Source of the DNA: Bacteroidota bacterium
GTDB lineage: Bacteria; Bacteroidota; Bacteroidia; Flavobacteriales; Schleiferiaceae
Direction: 5' to 3'
Length of the DNA: 64,000 nt
Assembly (NCBI GenBank): GCA_003385605.1
Contig: QQUU01000063.1
Span: forward strand, 54,418-118,417
Shown here: positions 7,963-16,613 of the stretch, piece after piece
Position numbering within the stretch: position 1 is the stretch's first letter
How the letters are laid out: every line of letters starts with the position of its first letter
Made by a program: the position numbers and the translations under genes
The notes under the pieces: model-generated
Seen by the model: the letters and a program-made list of their open reading frames with translations, nothing else
Told to the model about the DNA's origin: nothing
Databases searched by the model: none

Positions 7963-8531
7963 CGACGTTTTGGGAATTTCATTGGGTAATCAATAGAAAT
8001 ATCGCCACGCTCAATGCTGCCCAATTTACCTTTGATCAGTCGTTTTCTCAACGGCTTGAGGTAATCCGTAAACAGCACACCCTCAATGTGATCGTATTCG
8101 TGTTGAATCACGCGTGCGGCAAGCCCTGTATACGTTTCTTCGACCAACTTCCAATCTTCAGTGTAGTATTCTATGACCAATTTTTCTTTGCGGTATACGG
8201 TTTCACGTACATCAGGAATACTCAAACAGCCTTCTTCCATACCCCACTCTTCACCTTCTTCTTCAATGATAATAGGGTTGATAAAGGTCTTTTTAAAGTT
8301 CTTGAGTGTTTCGTAGTCCTCTTCGCCTTCCTGAGCAAATGGACTCGCGTCAATAACAAACAATCGGATGCTTCTGCCAATCTGAGGAGCTGCTAAACCA
8401 ACACCTTGCGCATTGTACATCGTCTCGTACATATTAGCAATGAGCGGCTCTAAACCCGGGTAATCCTGGTCAATTTCTTCCGCCATCTTGCTTAAAACGG
8501 GATCGCCGTAGGCTACTACCGGTAATATCAT
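7959..8531 (-). CDS. def: Peptide deformylase
   Basis: A 190-residue cytoplasmic metalloenzyme that removes the N-formyl group from nascent proteins. All three family motifs are intact: GVGLAAPQIG, EEGCLSIP (metal ligand Cys) and VIQHEYDHIEG (HExxH variant HEYDH with two His ligands and the catalytic Glu). Length fits the family. It lies 31 bases downstream of ruvX and overlaps the TPR lipoprotein start. Confidence 0.97.
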   Translation of the reverse strand: MILPVVAYGDPVLSKMAEEIDQDYPGLEPLIANMYETMYNAQGVGLAAPQIGRSIRLFVIDASPFAQEGEEDYETLKNFKKTFINPIIIEEEGEEWGMEEGCLSIPDVRETVYRKEKLVIEYYTEDWKLVEETYTGLAARVIQHEYDHIEGVLFTDYLKPLRKRLIKGKLGSIERGDISIDYPMKFPKRR

Positions 8532-8562
8532 AATTGAATCTTAATCTTGATTGCAAAGATAG

Positions 8563-8961
8563 TTAGTGCATGGCTAAATAACGCTCTAAAATGAGAGAGG
8601 CAGCAACTTTATCTAAGGTGCCTTTTTCCTTGCGTTTGGATTTCTTCATACCCCCCATTATCAGCATTTGTGAAGCCTCTTTGGACGTAAAATCCTCATC
8701 GACAAAAACAATCTCCATAAGCGGCCAACGCTTGTGGATTTTTGCCGCCCAAAGGTCGATAATTTCAGTACTGTCCGTGGCAATAGCCGGCTTCCCAATT
8801 ACGATTGTTTGAGTTCCTTCCGCAGCCACATATTCTTCGAGTACTGCCATGAGTGAACCTGTATCCACTGTTTTTAAGGGAAAAGCCATCATTCCGAGCG
8901 GATCGGTCTCTGCCATTCCAGTACGTCTTCCTCCAATATCCAAAGCCAATACTTTCGCCAT
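8563..8961 (-). CDS. ruvX: Putative pre-16S rRNA nuclease / Holliday junction resolvase-like RuvX (YqgF)
   Basis: A 132-residue RNase H-fold nuclease. Catalytic acidic positions appear in LALDIGGRRTGMAETD (N-terminal Asp), FVDEDFTSKEA (central Glu/Asp) and LDKVAASLILERYL (C-terminal Asp). The family matures the 5' end of 16S rRNA; resolvase activity was the older proposal. It heads the operon with def, and the minus-strand -7 box ends only four bases before the ATG, which suggests a leaderless or nearly leaderless mRNA. Confidence 0.9.
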   Translation of the reverse strand: MAKVLALDIGGRRTGMAETDPLGMMAFPLKTVDTGSLMAVLEEYVAAEGTQTIVIGKPAIATDSTEIIDLWAAKIHKRWPLMEIVFVDEDFTSKEASQMLIMGGMKKSKRKEKGTLDKVAASLILERYLAMH

Positions 8962-8965
8962 GGTT

Positions 8966-8973
8966 CAAAGGTA
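8966..8973 (-). promoter_or_regulatory. -7 box of the ruvX-def-mazG operon
   Basis: On the minus strand this is TACCTTTG (exact TAnnTTTG), with four bases between it and the ruvX ATG. It is back to back with the dapD -7 box at 8993-9000. Confidence 0.6.
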
Positions 8974-8992
8974 GTCTTTCCGTAGGAAGCAT

Positions 8993-9000
8993 TAAATTTG
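8993..9000 (+). promoter_or_regulatory. -7 box of the dapD operon
   Basis: TAAATTTG, an exact TAnnTTTG match, lies 14 bases before the first candidate dapD ATG (9015) and 23 before the second (9024). Confidence 0.55.
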
Positions 9001-9014
9001 AACCGCACATAAGA

Positions 9015-9839
9015 ATGAACAAGATGAAGGATATTAGAGCTGTCATAGAACAAGCTTGGGAGCAAAGAGAACTGCTTCAACAGGAAGAAACTCAAAACGC
9101 AGTGCGCGCTGTGGTAGATGCACTCGATGCGGGTACATTGCGCGTTGCTGAGCCTACAGAAAATGGCTGGCAGGTCAACGAGTGGGTTAAGAAAGCTGTG
9201 GTTTTGTACTTCCCCATCCAAAAAATGGAGACTATTGAGGTCGGTCCTTTTGAATTTCACGATAAAATTCCGCTAAAACGCAATTACGCAGAGAAAGGTG
9301 TACGTGTCGTTCCTCATGCCGTAGCACGTCACGGCTCATTCATCGAGGCCGGTGTAGTAATGATGCCTTCTTACGTAAACATTGGCGCACACGTTGAAAG
9401 CGGCACCATGGTCGATACTTGGGCAACGGTAGGTTCTTGTGCACAGATTGGCAAGAACGTTCACCTCAGCGGTGGTGTAGGAATAGGCGGTGTATTGGAA
9501 CCGTTACAAGCAGCACCGGTGATTATTGAAGACGATTGTTTCATAGGCTCGCGTTGTATTGTTGTGGAAGGTGTACGTGTAGAAAAAGAGGCCGTACTAG
9601 GGGCAAACGTTGTCTTGACAGCCTCAACAAAAATTATTGACGTGAGCGGTAGCGAGCCGAAGGAATACCGCGGACGTGTTCCTGCACGCAGTGTAGTCAT
9701 ACCAGGAACAATGCCTAAGGAATTCCCAGCAGGCACCTACAATGTACCTTGTGCATTAATCATTGGACAGCGTAAAGAGAGTACGGATAAAAAGACTTCG
9801 TTGAACGACGCATTGCGCACACACAACGTTGCAGTATAA
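9015..9839 (+). CDS. dapD: 2,3,4,5-tetrahydropyridine-2,6-dicarboxylate N-succinyltransferase
   Basis: About 274 residues. It transfers succinyl from succinyl-CoA to tetrahydrodipicolinate in the succinylase branch of lysine and meso-diaminopimelate synthesis. A left-handed beta-helix is evident from hexapeptide repeats (IEAGVVMMPSYVNIGAHV, GTMVDTWATVGSCAQIGKNV, GGVLEPLQAAPVIIEDDCFIG). The open frame reaches back to 8853, but that part overlaps ruvX and its promoter. ATG 9015 (MNKMKDIRAVIEQAW) or ATG 9024 fits the family. It heads a plus-strand operon, and its stop overlaps the next start as TAATG. Confidence 0.95.
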   Translation: MNKMKDIRAVIEQAWEQRELLQQEETQNAVRAVVDALDAGTLRVAEPTENGWQVNEWVKKAVVLYFPIQKMETIEVGPFEFHDKIPLKRNYAEKGVRVVPHAVARHGSFIEAGVVMMPSYVNIGAHVESGTMVDTWATVGSCAQIGKNVHLSGGVGIGGVLEPLQAAPVIIEDDCFIGSRCIVVEGVRVEKEAVLGANVVLTASTKIIDVSGSEPKEYRGRVPARSVVIPGTMPKEFPAGTYNVPCALIIGQRKESTDKKTSLNDALRTHNVAV

Positions 9840-10585
9840 TGAGTACTGCCCTAAGCATACTATACCTCAGCTTTAATGAGGAAGATGTCTTTGGGCAATC
9901 GCTCGAAAGTGTAGAATCTATTGCCGACGAAATCGTGGTAATAGATTCCGGCTCTTCCGATTCAACCGTTCAAATAGCCGAACGTGCAGGTGCTCACGTA
10001 TACCACCGGCCACTTAAAAACTGGGGTGAACAGCGCAACTGGGGGTTGAAAAAATGCAAGCACCCTTGGATACTAGTGGTCGATTGTGATGAAGTATTGA
10101 CCACTGAGCTCATTGAATCGCTCAAAGAGTGGAAACAAAGCGAACACGATGAGCAACAACCTTACTCCTTTAAGCGCGTGCATTTTTTTAAAGGTAAAAG
10201 GATGAATTTCAGCGGACTGCAAAATGATTACGTAGTTCGACTTTTACCTAAGGGGGTGAAATATGAAGAATTAAACGTGCACGAAAAGGTGCGCTCCTCT
10301 TCCAAACGCCTCAAGGGAAGTATCCTTCATTACACCTACAAAAACGCCGCCCACTGGGAACAGAAATTCAGAACCTACGCCAAGCGTCAAGCTTTGGATT
10401 ACGAAAAGAAAGTAGGAAGAATTGGCCCGTATTATTTGAATGTGAAACCTTCTTGGAGATTTTTCAAGCACTACATCATAAAAGGCGGTATTTTTGACGG
10501 CTCCAGAGGTTTTGAATATGCCTTGTGGATGTATAGAGCTGTTAAATGGCGCTACATCGAAGTAAATAAATTGCGAATCAAATGA
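9839..10585 (+). CDS. Family 2 glycosyltransferase (WaaE/KdtX-like)
   Basis: A 248-residue GT-A fold transferase that adds a sugar to a lipid-linked or LPS-core acceptor at the inner face of the membrane. The nucleotide-sugar domain shows LSILYLSFNEEDVFGQSLES, then EIVVIDSGSSDST and the metal-binding DCDE. QRNWGLKKCKHPWILVVDCD is characteristic of the subgroup that includes LPS core beta-1,4-glucosyltransferases. No transmembrane helix is visible. It overlaps dapD by one base (TAATG) and the next gene by four (ATGA). Donor and acceptor are unknown. Confidence 0.88.
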   Translation: MSTALSILYLSFNEEDVFGQSLESVESIADEIVVIDSGSSDSTVQIAERAGAHVYHRPLKNWGEQRNWGLKKCKHPWILVVDCDEVLTTELIESLKEWKQSEHDEQQPYSFKRVHFFKGKRMNFSGLQNDYVVRLLPKGVKYEELNVHEKVRSSSKRLKGSILHYTYKNAAHWEQKFRTYAKRQALDYEKKVGRIGPYYLNVKPSWRFFKHYIIKGGIFDGSRGFEYALWMYRAVKWRYIEVNKLRIK

Positions 10586-10932
10586 CATTCGGTCAAAGCT
10601 TACAATTCATTCTTACAGCATTGCTCCTGCTAGGCGTGTACAGTTACAAATGGGCCCTGCATTTTCAATACTTAAGAGTAAAGAACAAGAAGAAAGCCGG
10701 CAGCTGGAAAGACTTCTACACGCGCAATTTTTCGAATAAAAAAGACCTTGAATGGTGGAAAGAGAGTTTTATGATCTTACCGCTGCTCTACCCCACTATA
10801 ATGACTGGAAAGGAAAGTGAAGACTTTTGGTTGAGTAAAATCAAACGCACCAACCTTGCCCTTTACTTCTTGTTGATGATCCTATTACTTACGGGGATAT
10901 ACTTCTCGAAACTTTCAGAGCGTCCGTTTTAA
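10582..10932 (+). CDS. Small two-helix membrane protein of unknown function
   Basis: I do not recognise this 116-residue protein. It has two hydrophobic segments, about residues 8-24 (LQFILTALLLLGVYSY) and 92-109 (LALYFLLMILLLTGIYFS), flanking a basic, aromatic-rich soluble middle (KNKKKAGSWKDFY, DLEWWKESF). Both ends would face the same side of the inner membrane. It overlaps the glycosyltransferase gene upstream (ATGA) and the cca gene downstream (TAATG), so it is clearly translated as part of the operon. A helper role for the glycosyltransferase is possible but unsupported. Confidence 0.75.
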   Translation: MTFGQSLQFILTALLLLGVYSYKWALHFQYLRVKNKKKAGSWKDFYTRNFSNKKDLEWWKESFMILPLLYPTIMTGKESEDFWLSKIKRTNLALYFLLMILLLTGIYFSKLSERPF

Positions 10933-12347
10933 TGTCAAATTATAGCCACTTTTTGGACCGACCGATTTTTAAGCAGATCGGACAGGCAGCCGACCACCTC
11001 GGTCTGGAGTGCTATGTCGTGGGTGGCTATGTACGCGATCGACTCATTGAGCGTCCCACGAAGATGGACCTCGATTTTGTCACCGTGGGTTCGGGCATAG
11101 CGCTGGCAAAAGAAGTACGAAAAGGCTTCGACAAAAAGCCTAAACTGAGTGTTTTCAAAAGTTTTGGTACCGCTCACATGAATTACCAGGGTGTTGACCT
11201 AGAATTCGTAGGTGCCCGAAAGGAGAGCTATAAAAGAAACAGCCGAAACCCTATTGTAGAGGACGGCACCTTAGAAGACGACCAAAATCGTCGCGACTTC
11301 ACCATCAACGCAATGGCTATTTGTTTGAATGAAGGTCGCTGGGGCGAATTAATAGATCCATTCAACGGCGTGGCTGACCTTGAACGAAAGCTTATCAAAA
11401 CACCGCTGAGTCCTGACAAAACTTTTGACGATGATCCGCTGCGCATGATGCGCGCTGTTCGATTCGCTGCGCAATTAGACTACCGCATCGATACAAGCAC
11501 TTTGAAATCCATTAGAGCGCATGCTTCACGATTGAAAATTGTTGCACCGGAGCGCATTAGTGTCGAGCTGAATAAGATCATGGCTGTCGACAAACCTTCC
11601 TATGGTTTAGGCCTACTCTTCACATCGGGTCTTATGAAAGAAATAATGCCTGAAATCTGCGCTTTACAAGGTGTTGAAGAAGTTGAAGGGCATTTGCACA
11701 AAGACAATTTTTACCACACACTTGAGGTTGTGGATAACCTCGCACGTACTTCTGAAAACTTGTGGCTCAGATGGGCTGCCCTATTGCACGATATAGGAAA
11801 GCCAAGAACCAAAAAATTCATTAAGCCAGCCGGATGGACATTTAGAGGTCATGAGTTTGTAGGAAGTAAAATGATTCCAAAAATCTTTAAGCGTTTGCAT
11901 TTACCTACGGATGCTCGGATGAAGTATGTACAGAAGATGGTCATGATGAGCTCTCGCCCAGCATCACTCGTAGACGATACAGTTACAGATTCAGCCGTAC
12001 GTCGCTTGTTATTCGACGCTGGAGATGATGTAGAAGACCTCATGCTTTTATGTGAAGCAGATCTCACCACAAAAAATGAACGCAAAAAGCGCCGCTATTT
12101 GAACAATTTCAAGGAGGTACGCTTGAAGTTTAAAGAGGTCGAGGAACGTGATCACATCCGCAACTTCCAACCGCCCGTGAGCGGCGAGGAAATCATGGAG
12201 CACTTCGGAATTGGCCCCTCAAGGGTAATTGGAGAAATCAAGGAGGCTTTGAAAGAAGCCATTCTTGAAGGACATATACCAAATGAAAAACAAGCTGCAC
12301 TCACTTTAATGGAAGAGGTGGCGCAAAAACTAGGATTGACAAAATAA
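10932..12347 (+). CDS. cca: CCA tRNA nucleotidyltransferase / poly(A) polymerase family
   Basis: A 471-residue class II nucleotidyltransferase. The catalytic head has CYVVGGYVRDRLIERPTKMDLDFV, containing the GG loop and DxD carboxylates, followed by RRDFTINAMAICLNEGRWGELIDPFNG and the ERxxxE-type recognition helix (APERISVELNKIM). An HD domain follows (WLRWAALLHDIGKPRT), as in many bacterial CCA enzymes. The expected role is adding or repairing the CCA end of tRNAs; a poly(A) polymerase cannot be excluded from sequence alone. Operon gene between the small membrane protein and the pRiA4b-like gene. Confidence 0.93.
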   Translation: MSNYSHFLDRPIFKQIGQAADHLGLECYVVGGYVRDRLIERPTKMDLDFVTVGSGIALAKEVRKGFDKKPKLSVFKSFGTAHMNYQGVDLEFVGARKESYKRNSRNPIVEDGTLEDDQNRRDFTINAMAICLNEGRWGELIDPFNGVADLERKLIKTPLSPDKTFDDDPLRMMRAVRFAAQLDYRIDTSTLKSIRAHASRLKIVAPERISVELNKIMAVDKPSYGLGLLFTSGLMKEIMPEICALQGVEEVEGHLHKDNFYHTLEVVDNLARTSENLWLRWAALLHDIGKPRTKKFIKPAGWTFRGHEFVGSKMIPKIFKRLHLPTDARMKYVQKMVMMSSRPASLVDDTVTDSAVRRLLFDAGDDVEDLMLLCEADLTTKNERKKRRYLNNFKEVRLKFKEVEERDHIRNFQPPVSGEEIMEHFGIGPSRVIGEIKEALKEAILEGHIPNEKQAALTLMEEVAQKLGLTK

Positions 12348-12348
12348 T

Positions 12349-12888
12349 ATGGAGTTTTTCTTACGCGTAATCGCTGATACTGATGATACCGTCTTGAAAG
12401 AAGTACGCATCAAAGGCGCTGCTTCTATGATGAACTTGCATGAGCACATCTTTAATGAATTTGGCTTAAACCCTGGAGAAATGGCAAGCTTCTATTACAG
12501 CACTGCCAACTGGGATCAGGGCGACGAACTGCCCATGTTTGCCATGGATGATGATATGCCCTCTATGGAGGGAACATCAGTAGAGCAATTCTTTTCTGGT
12601 ACAAAAAACGGCTTATACGTCTATAACTTTCTCGATATGAACATCTTCTACCTTGAAGTTGTAAAAACTGAAGAGGAAGAAGGCTTTGAGGATTTTGTAG
12701 TGCTTTCAAGCGTTGGCGAATTGCCCAAAAATGAATCGCCAAGCACACATGCTAATGCACCGTCAAAAGACCCGAGTGAAATGAGCGAAGAAGAGTTAAA
12801 TGCCTTGTACGGGCTCGACGATCTCGATAGTGGCGCTTTACCTCGATCAGAAGAGAATGAAGACGATTCTCTTGGATACGACTATTAA
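12349..12888 (+). CDS. pRiA4b ORF-3-like / 'IS1096 passenger'-like protein
   Basis: A 179-residue soluble protein whose N-terminal two thirds fit the plasmid pRiA4b ORF-3-like fold (FFLRVIADTDDTVLKEVRIK, MNLHEHIFNEFG, MASFYYSTANWDQGDELPMF, then LYVYNFLDMNIFYLEVVKT). The C-terminal third is acidic and probably disordered (EMSEEELNALYGLDDL). Despite the transposon-derived family name, there is no transposase or terminal repeat nearby. In Bacteroidota such genes are often ordinary chromosomal neighbours of cca, and no function is established. It begins one base after the cca stop. Its TAA overlaps the stop of the convergent gene below (12885-12888). Confidence 0.8.
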   Translation: MEFFLRVIADTDDTVLKEVRIKGAASMMNLHEHIFNEFGLNPGEMASFYYSTANWDQGDELPMFAMDDDMPSMEGTSVEQFFSGTKNGLYVYNFLDMNIFYLEVVKTEEEEGFEDFVVLSSVGELPKNESPSTHANAPSKDPSEMSEEELNALYGLDDLDSGALPRSEENEDDSLGYDY

Positions 12889-13172
12889 AAGTGAATCCCC
12901 AAGATTCGCTCAACAGGTACTTTAATATTCCCTTTTAGATAAATATGGTTGTTGTAATGCAACCAGATGGTGGTATGGACCTGGTACACATCTGCGCCTG
13001 TATTGAAGTGAATATGAACCTTTTGGTGCTTGAGATTACCTAAATAGGTGGCTTTATGAATGGCCTCAGAGCGACGTTGAATAGCTCGGACAGATTCCAA
13101 GATTTCTCCAGATTCATAGGCGAGCAAAGCAGTGTCTGTTCTCGATATATTTCTTGCGTCGTGGTTCATCAT
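12885..13172 (-). CDS. Hypothetical protein of 95 residues
   Basis: I do not recognise a named family. The protein starts with an MM pair (either could initiate) and has a helical N-terminal half (SGEILESVRAIQRRSEAIHKATYLG). A His-rich beta-hairpin-like C-terminal half follows (KVHIHFNTGADVYQVHTTIWLHYNNHIYLKGNIKVPVERILGIHF), which resembles short DNA- or nucleotide-interaction barrels seen in small Bacteroidota proteins. No signal peptide. It is divergent from miaA, 58 bases away, and convergent with the pRiA4b-like gene. The upstream region has only a near match to the -7 box. Confidence 0.6.
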   Translation of the reverse strand: MMNHDARNISRTDTALLAYESGEILESVRAIQRRSEAIHKATYLGNLKHQKVHIHFNTGADVYQVHTTIWLHYNNHIYLKGNIKVPVERILGIHF

Positions 13173-13230
13173 TCGTATAAAGCGGTTCTATCAAATTACG
13201 TATTTTCATCGAAAATTCCAACACACCTTC

Positions 13231-14136
13231 ATGTCTAAAACCTACCTCATCAACATATGTGGACCTACTGCGGTAGGGAAAACAGGGGTAGCCTTGTATT
13301 GGGCAGAAAAGTTGGGATGTCCAATTCTTTCAACGGATAGCCGCCAGTGCTATAAGGAATTGGCCATTGGTAGCGCACCTCCTTCCGAAGAGGAAATTCA
13401 GCGCGCCGATCATCATTTCATCGCCGACCGAAGCATTCATGATCCGATTACTGCGGGCGAATACGAACGATTCGCACTAGAAAGATTGCAAACCCTCTTC
13501 ACTGAGAATAATGTTGTTATTGCTGTAGGTGGCTCTGGAATGTATATCGATGCCCTTCTCAATGGCTTGGATCCCTTACCTACTGATGCCGACATCAAGG
13601 CAGGTCTAGACGAGCAATTTTCCGAGGACGGTCTGGAGCCGTTAGTGGCAAAACTCCAAGAACTCGATCCAGTGTATGCCGAGAAAGTCGATGTAAATAA
13701 CCCGAGGAGGGTGATCAGAGCACTAGAGGTTATTATGGCTTCAGGCAAAAAGTATTCTGAGCAACTGAACAATAGTCCCAAGGAACGGCCGTTTGAAATT
13801 GTGAATTGGGTATTGAATATGGATAGGGAGAAATTGTACGACCGCATTAATAGACGTGTGCATCTAATGATTGCAGACGGTCTTGAAGCTGAAGCAAGAT
13901 TGCTCAAGTCCCATGCAGAACTTCCCAGCCTCCAAACTGTGGGGTACCGAGAATGGTGGCCTTATTTTAAGGGCGAATACGACCTAGACAGAACCATTGA
14001 GCTCATCCAACAATACAGCCGTCGCTATGCCAAAAGACAATTGACGTATTTCAAGCGATTCGAAAACGCTTTATGGCTCGATCCAAACGACATTAACAGC
14101 CAAGAGGAATCTTTGCGCAAATCGGGGGTGTTGTGA
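13231..14136 (+). CDS. miaA: tRNA dimethylallyltransferase
   Basis: A 301-residue enzyme that transfers dimethylallyl to A37 of tRNAs reading UNN codons, the first step of ms2i6A synthesis. The P-loop ICGPTAVGKTG is at residues 7-17. STDSRQCYKELAIGSAPP and AVGGSGMYIDALLNGL are the conserved substrate motifs, and QLTYFKRFENALWLD is near the end. An open frame extends upstream to 13132, but it runs over the divergent gene and its promoter; the ATG at 13231 gives the family start. The gene overlaps lpxK by four bases. Confidence 0.95.
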   Translation: MSKTYLINICGPTAVGKTGVALYWAEKLGCPILSTDSRQCYKELAIGSAPPSEEEIQRADHHFIADRSIHDPITAGEYERFALERLQTLFTENNVVIAVGGSGMYIDALLNGLDPLPTDADIKAGLDEQFSEDGLEPLVAKLQELDPVYAEKVDVNNPRRVIRALEVIMASGKKYSEQLNNSPKERPFEIVNWVLNMDREKLYDRINRRVHLMIADGLEAEARLLKSHAELPSLQTVGYREWWPYFKGEYDLDRTIELIQQYSRRYAKRQLTYFKRFENALWLDPNDINSQEESLRKSGVL

Positions 14137-15125
14137 AAATACATCTTAATCCCTTAAACCCACTCGGATTCATCCTCGGAGCATGCTATTTATTCGGGCA
14201 GAAAATTGATCGTGCGAGGCGATCAACTCAAGCCAAACACGCCCAATATCCGACCATCTGTGTAGGAAACTTTCAAGCGGGAGGCACCGGCAAGACTCCG
14301 GCTACCATGTGGGTTGCAAAGCAATTGAAGTCTCTAGGCTATTCCCCCATTATTCTTATTCGAGGCTATAAAGGTTCGGTCCAAAAAAGCACCCTTGTTG
14401 ATAGCGATGATGCCCATATCTACGGGGACGAGGCCTTGTTACATGCCCAGCTCTTTCCTACCATCGTAGGTAAAAATCGTCGTGATAGTGCTCAGCTTGC
14501 CTCGACCATTACGGGCGATAAAAAAGTATTGGTGATGGACGACGGATTGCAACACTACGAGCTGCTCAAGGACTTTAGTATTGTTTGCCAGAAGAGTCTT
14601 CGATTTGAATTGGACCACATGTTACCGATGGGTCGCCTACGTGAAATTCCACACACCAACATCCACGCTATCCTGTCGCAGATAAATGATGCAGGGTATC
14701 ACCCCGTCGAATCTTGGAAGGGAATACCGGAATACACCTTTGAACGAATAACCGCTCTAGTGTCTGGAGGCAAGGAGCAAGGTTTGGTGGTCTGCGGTGT
14801 AGCGAATCCCGATGATTGCTTGTATCAAATTCAGAAAGTAGGTGGATTCATTGGAAATGAAATGAAGTTCCGGGACCATCATCGTTACAGTGCAGCCGAT
14901 CTCGCTCGTATCGAAAAAGCTTCGGAAAAGTATGAATACCGTGTGCATTGCACAGCCAAAGATGCTGTGAAGTTGGCACCACTAATTAAGGCGGAAAACA
15001 GCCCTATTAGGCTGAGTGTTTGGGATGTTGAAATTCAGCCTGTTGGGGATGTTCAGCCACTCCTTGATGCCATGGTGGCGAAGATTGAGGAAGTGTATAA
15101 AAATCGGTCACAAAAACAGGCCTAA
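14133..15125 (+). CDS. lpxK: Tetraacyldisaccharide 4'-kinase
   Basis: A 330-residue enzyme of lipid A synthesis that phosphorylates the 4' position of the tetraacyldisaccharide on the inner membrane. The Walker A motif is in VGNFQAGGTGKTPATMW (about residues 46-62). The shifted Walker B region VLVMDDGLQHYEL carries the DDxxQH residues diagnostic of LpxK. A hydrophobic N-terminal helix (PLGFILGACYLFG) fits its membrane attachment. It starts with GTG inside the miaA stop (GTGA overlap). This places it in the outer-membrane lipid A pathway of a Gram-negative cell. Confidence 0.95.
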   Translation: MKIHLNPLNPLGFILGACYLFGQKIDRARRSTQAKHAQYPTICVGNFQAGGTGKTPATMWVAKQLKSLGYSPIILIRGYKGSVQKSTLVDSDDAHIYGDEALLHAQLFPTIVGKNRRDSAQLASTITGDKKVLVMDDGLQHYELLKDFSIVCQKSLRFELDHMLPMGRLREIPHTNIHAILSQINDAGYHPVESWKGIPEYTFERITALVSGGKEQGLVVCGVANPDDCLYQIQKVGGFIGNEMKFRDHHRYSAADLARIEKASEKYEYRVHCTAKDAVKLAPLIKAENSPIRLSVWDVEIQPVGDVQPLLDAMVAKIEEVYKNRSQKQA

Positions 15126-15144
15126 AAAGCGTAAATTAGCGCTC

Positions 15145-15152
15145 TAAATTTC
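15145..15152 (+). promoter_or_regulatory. Possible -7 box for gatB
   Basis: TAAATTTC matches seven of eight positions of TAnnTTTG and ends six bases before the gatB ATG in a 33-base gap after lpxK. Confidence 0.3.
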
Positions 15153-15158
15153 CCTTGG

Positions 15159-16613
15159 ATGTCTAGTATTTACGATACATACGAACCGGTTATTGGTATT
15201 GAAGTTCACGTGCAGTTAAGCACGCAGAGTAAGGCCTATTGTGGTGATGCTACTACCTATGGTGCTTCGCCTAATACTCAGGTCAGCCCGATCAGCTTGG
15301 GCCATCCAGGTACTCTTCCTGTCTTCAACAAAGCGGTGATGAACTATGCCGTGAAGTTGGGTATTGCCTGTGATTGTAACATTCGTGAGCGCAATGAATT
15401 TGCGCGGAAGAACTACTTCTATGCGGATTTGCCGAAGGGGTATCAGATTACACAGGACACGACACCTATCTGTACCGAAGGATTTGTGCGTATCAAAGAT
15501 GCAGAGGGCAACGACAAGAAAATAAACCTGACCCGTATCCACATGGAAGAGGATTCTGGGAAGAGTGTGCACGACATCGATCCGTTCAATACGCTAGTAG
15601 ATCTAAACCGTGCAGGTATTCCTCTATTGGAGATCGTATCGGAGCCAGAGATTAAGAACGGTGAAGAAGCATATAGCTACTTGAGTGAGATCAGAAAATT
15701 GGTCCGTTATCTAGAAATTTCAGATGGGAATATGGAGGAAGGTTCGCTTCGTGCAGATTTGAACATCTCCGTTCGCAAGAAAGGCGCGACCAAATTTGGG
15801 ACGAAGGTTGAAGTAAAGAATATGAACTCGTTCCGCAACGTACAGAAAGCGATTGACTTTGAGATTATTCGTCAGATTGATTTGATTGAATCTGGCGAAG
15901 AAATACATCAGGAAACGCGTACGTACGACGCTGCAAAAAACATCACAATTGGACTTCGTTCAAAAGAAGATGCGCACGACTACCGCTACTTCCCAGAGCC
16001 AGATTTAGTACCTGTTATTGTGCCGCAAAGTTATGTAGACAGTGTGCGTGAGAATATGCCGCCTCTGCCCTACGAGCTATTTGTGAAGTACACGAAAGAA
16101 TTGGGCCTAAGTGAATATGACGCCTATGTCCTAACCGACAGCAAGGCCTTTGCCCTCTATTTTGAAGAGGTCATTAAGCATACGACCAATTACAAGGGAG
16201 CAACCAACCTACTTATTGGCCCTGTGAAATCTTGGTTAAATGAACAAAGCGTTGAGATAGAAGAATTCCCCATTGCACCTGCGGCACTGGCGAGCATTCA
16301 AACGTTAGTGGACGAAGAAAAAATTTCGATCTCTACGGCGACTCAGAAATTATTCCCTGCATTGTTGGAAGACCCGACTGCTGATGCTGCTGCACTTTGT
16401 GAGCAAAACGGCTGGATCCAACAAGGCGATAGCGACCAGCTGCAGGCGTGGGTAGATCAAGCTTTGGCTGCATACCCAGAAAAGATTGAGGAATACCGCT
16501 CGGGTAAGAAAGGACTTATCGGACTCTTCATGGGTGAGGTAATGAAATACAGCCGAGGCAGTGCAGATCCTAAAAAAGCAAGCGCACTGTTGCGCGAGAA
16601 ATTAGATGCGTAA
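15159..16613 (+). CDS. gatB: Asp-tRNA(Asn)/Glu-tRNA(Gln) amidotransferase subunit B
   Basis: A 484-residue subunit of GatCAB, which turns misacylated Glu-tRNA(Gln) or Asp-tRNA(Asn) into the correct aminoacyl-tRNA. The signature begins PVIGIEVHVQLSTQSKAYC. KNYFYADLPKGYQITQ, RIHMEEDSGKSVHD and the kinase-domain segment EGSLRADLNISVR follow. The C-terminal helical tail domain (GLIGLFMGEVMKYSRGSADP) binds tRNA and is complete. gatA and gatC are not in this window, so the complex is encoded at more than one locus. The stop lies inside the following lipoprotein gene (8-base overlap). Confidence 0.97.
   Translation: MSSIYDTYEPVIGIEVHVQLSTQSKAYCGDATTYGASPNTQVSPISLGHPGTLPVFNKAVMNYAVKLGIACDCNIRERNEFARKNYFYADLPKGYQITQDTTPICTEGFVRIKDAEGNDKKINLTRIHMEEDSGKSVHDIDPFNTLVDLNRAGIPLLEIVSEPEIKNGEEAYSYLSEIRKLVRYLEISDGNMEEGSLRADLNISVRKKGATKFGTKVEVKNMNSFRNVQKAIDFEIIRQIDLIESGEEIHQETRTYDAAKNITIGLRSKEDAHDYRYFPEPDLVPVIVPQSYVDSVRENMPPLPYELFVKYTKELGLSEYDAYVLTDSKAFALYFEEVIKHTTNYKGATNLLIGPVKSWLNEQSVEIEEFPIAPAALASIQTLVDEEKISISTATQKLFPALLEDPTADAAALCEQNGWIQQGDSDQLQAWVDQALAAYPEKIEEYRSGKKGLIGLFMGEVMKYSRGSADPKKASALLREKLDA

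Noticed and set aside
12349..12888. A possible mobile element, because the family name refers to IS1096/pRiA4b
   Set aside because: No transposase, terminal repeats or target duplication are seen around it; the gene is in tight spacing with cca.
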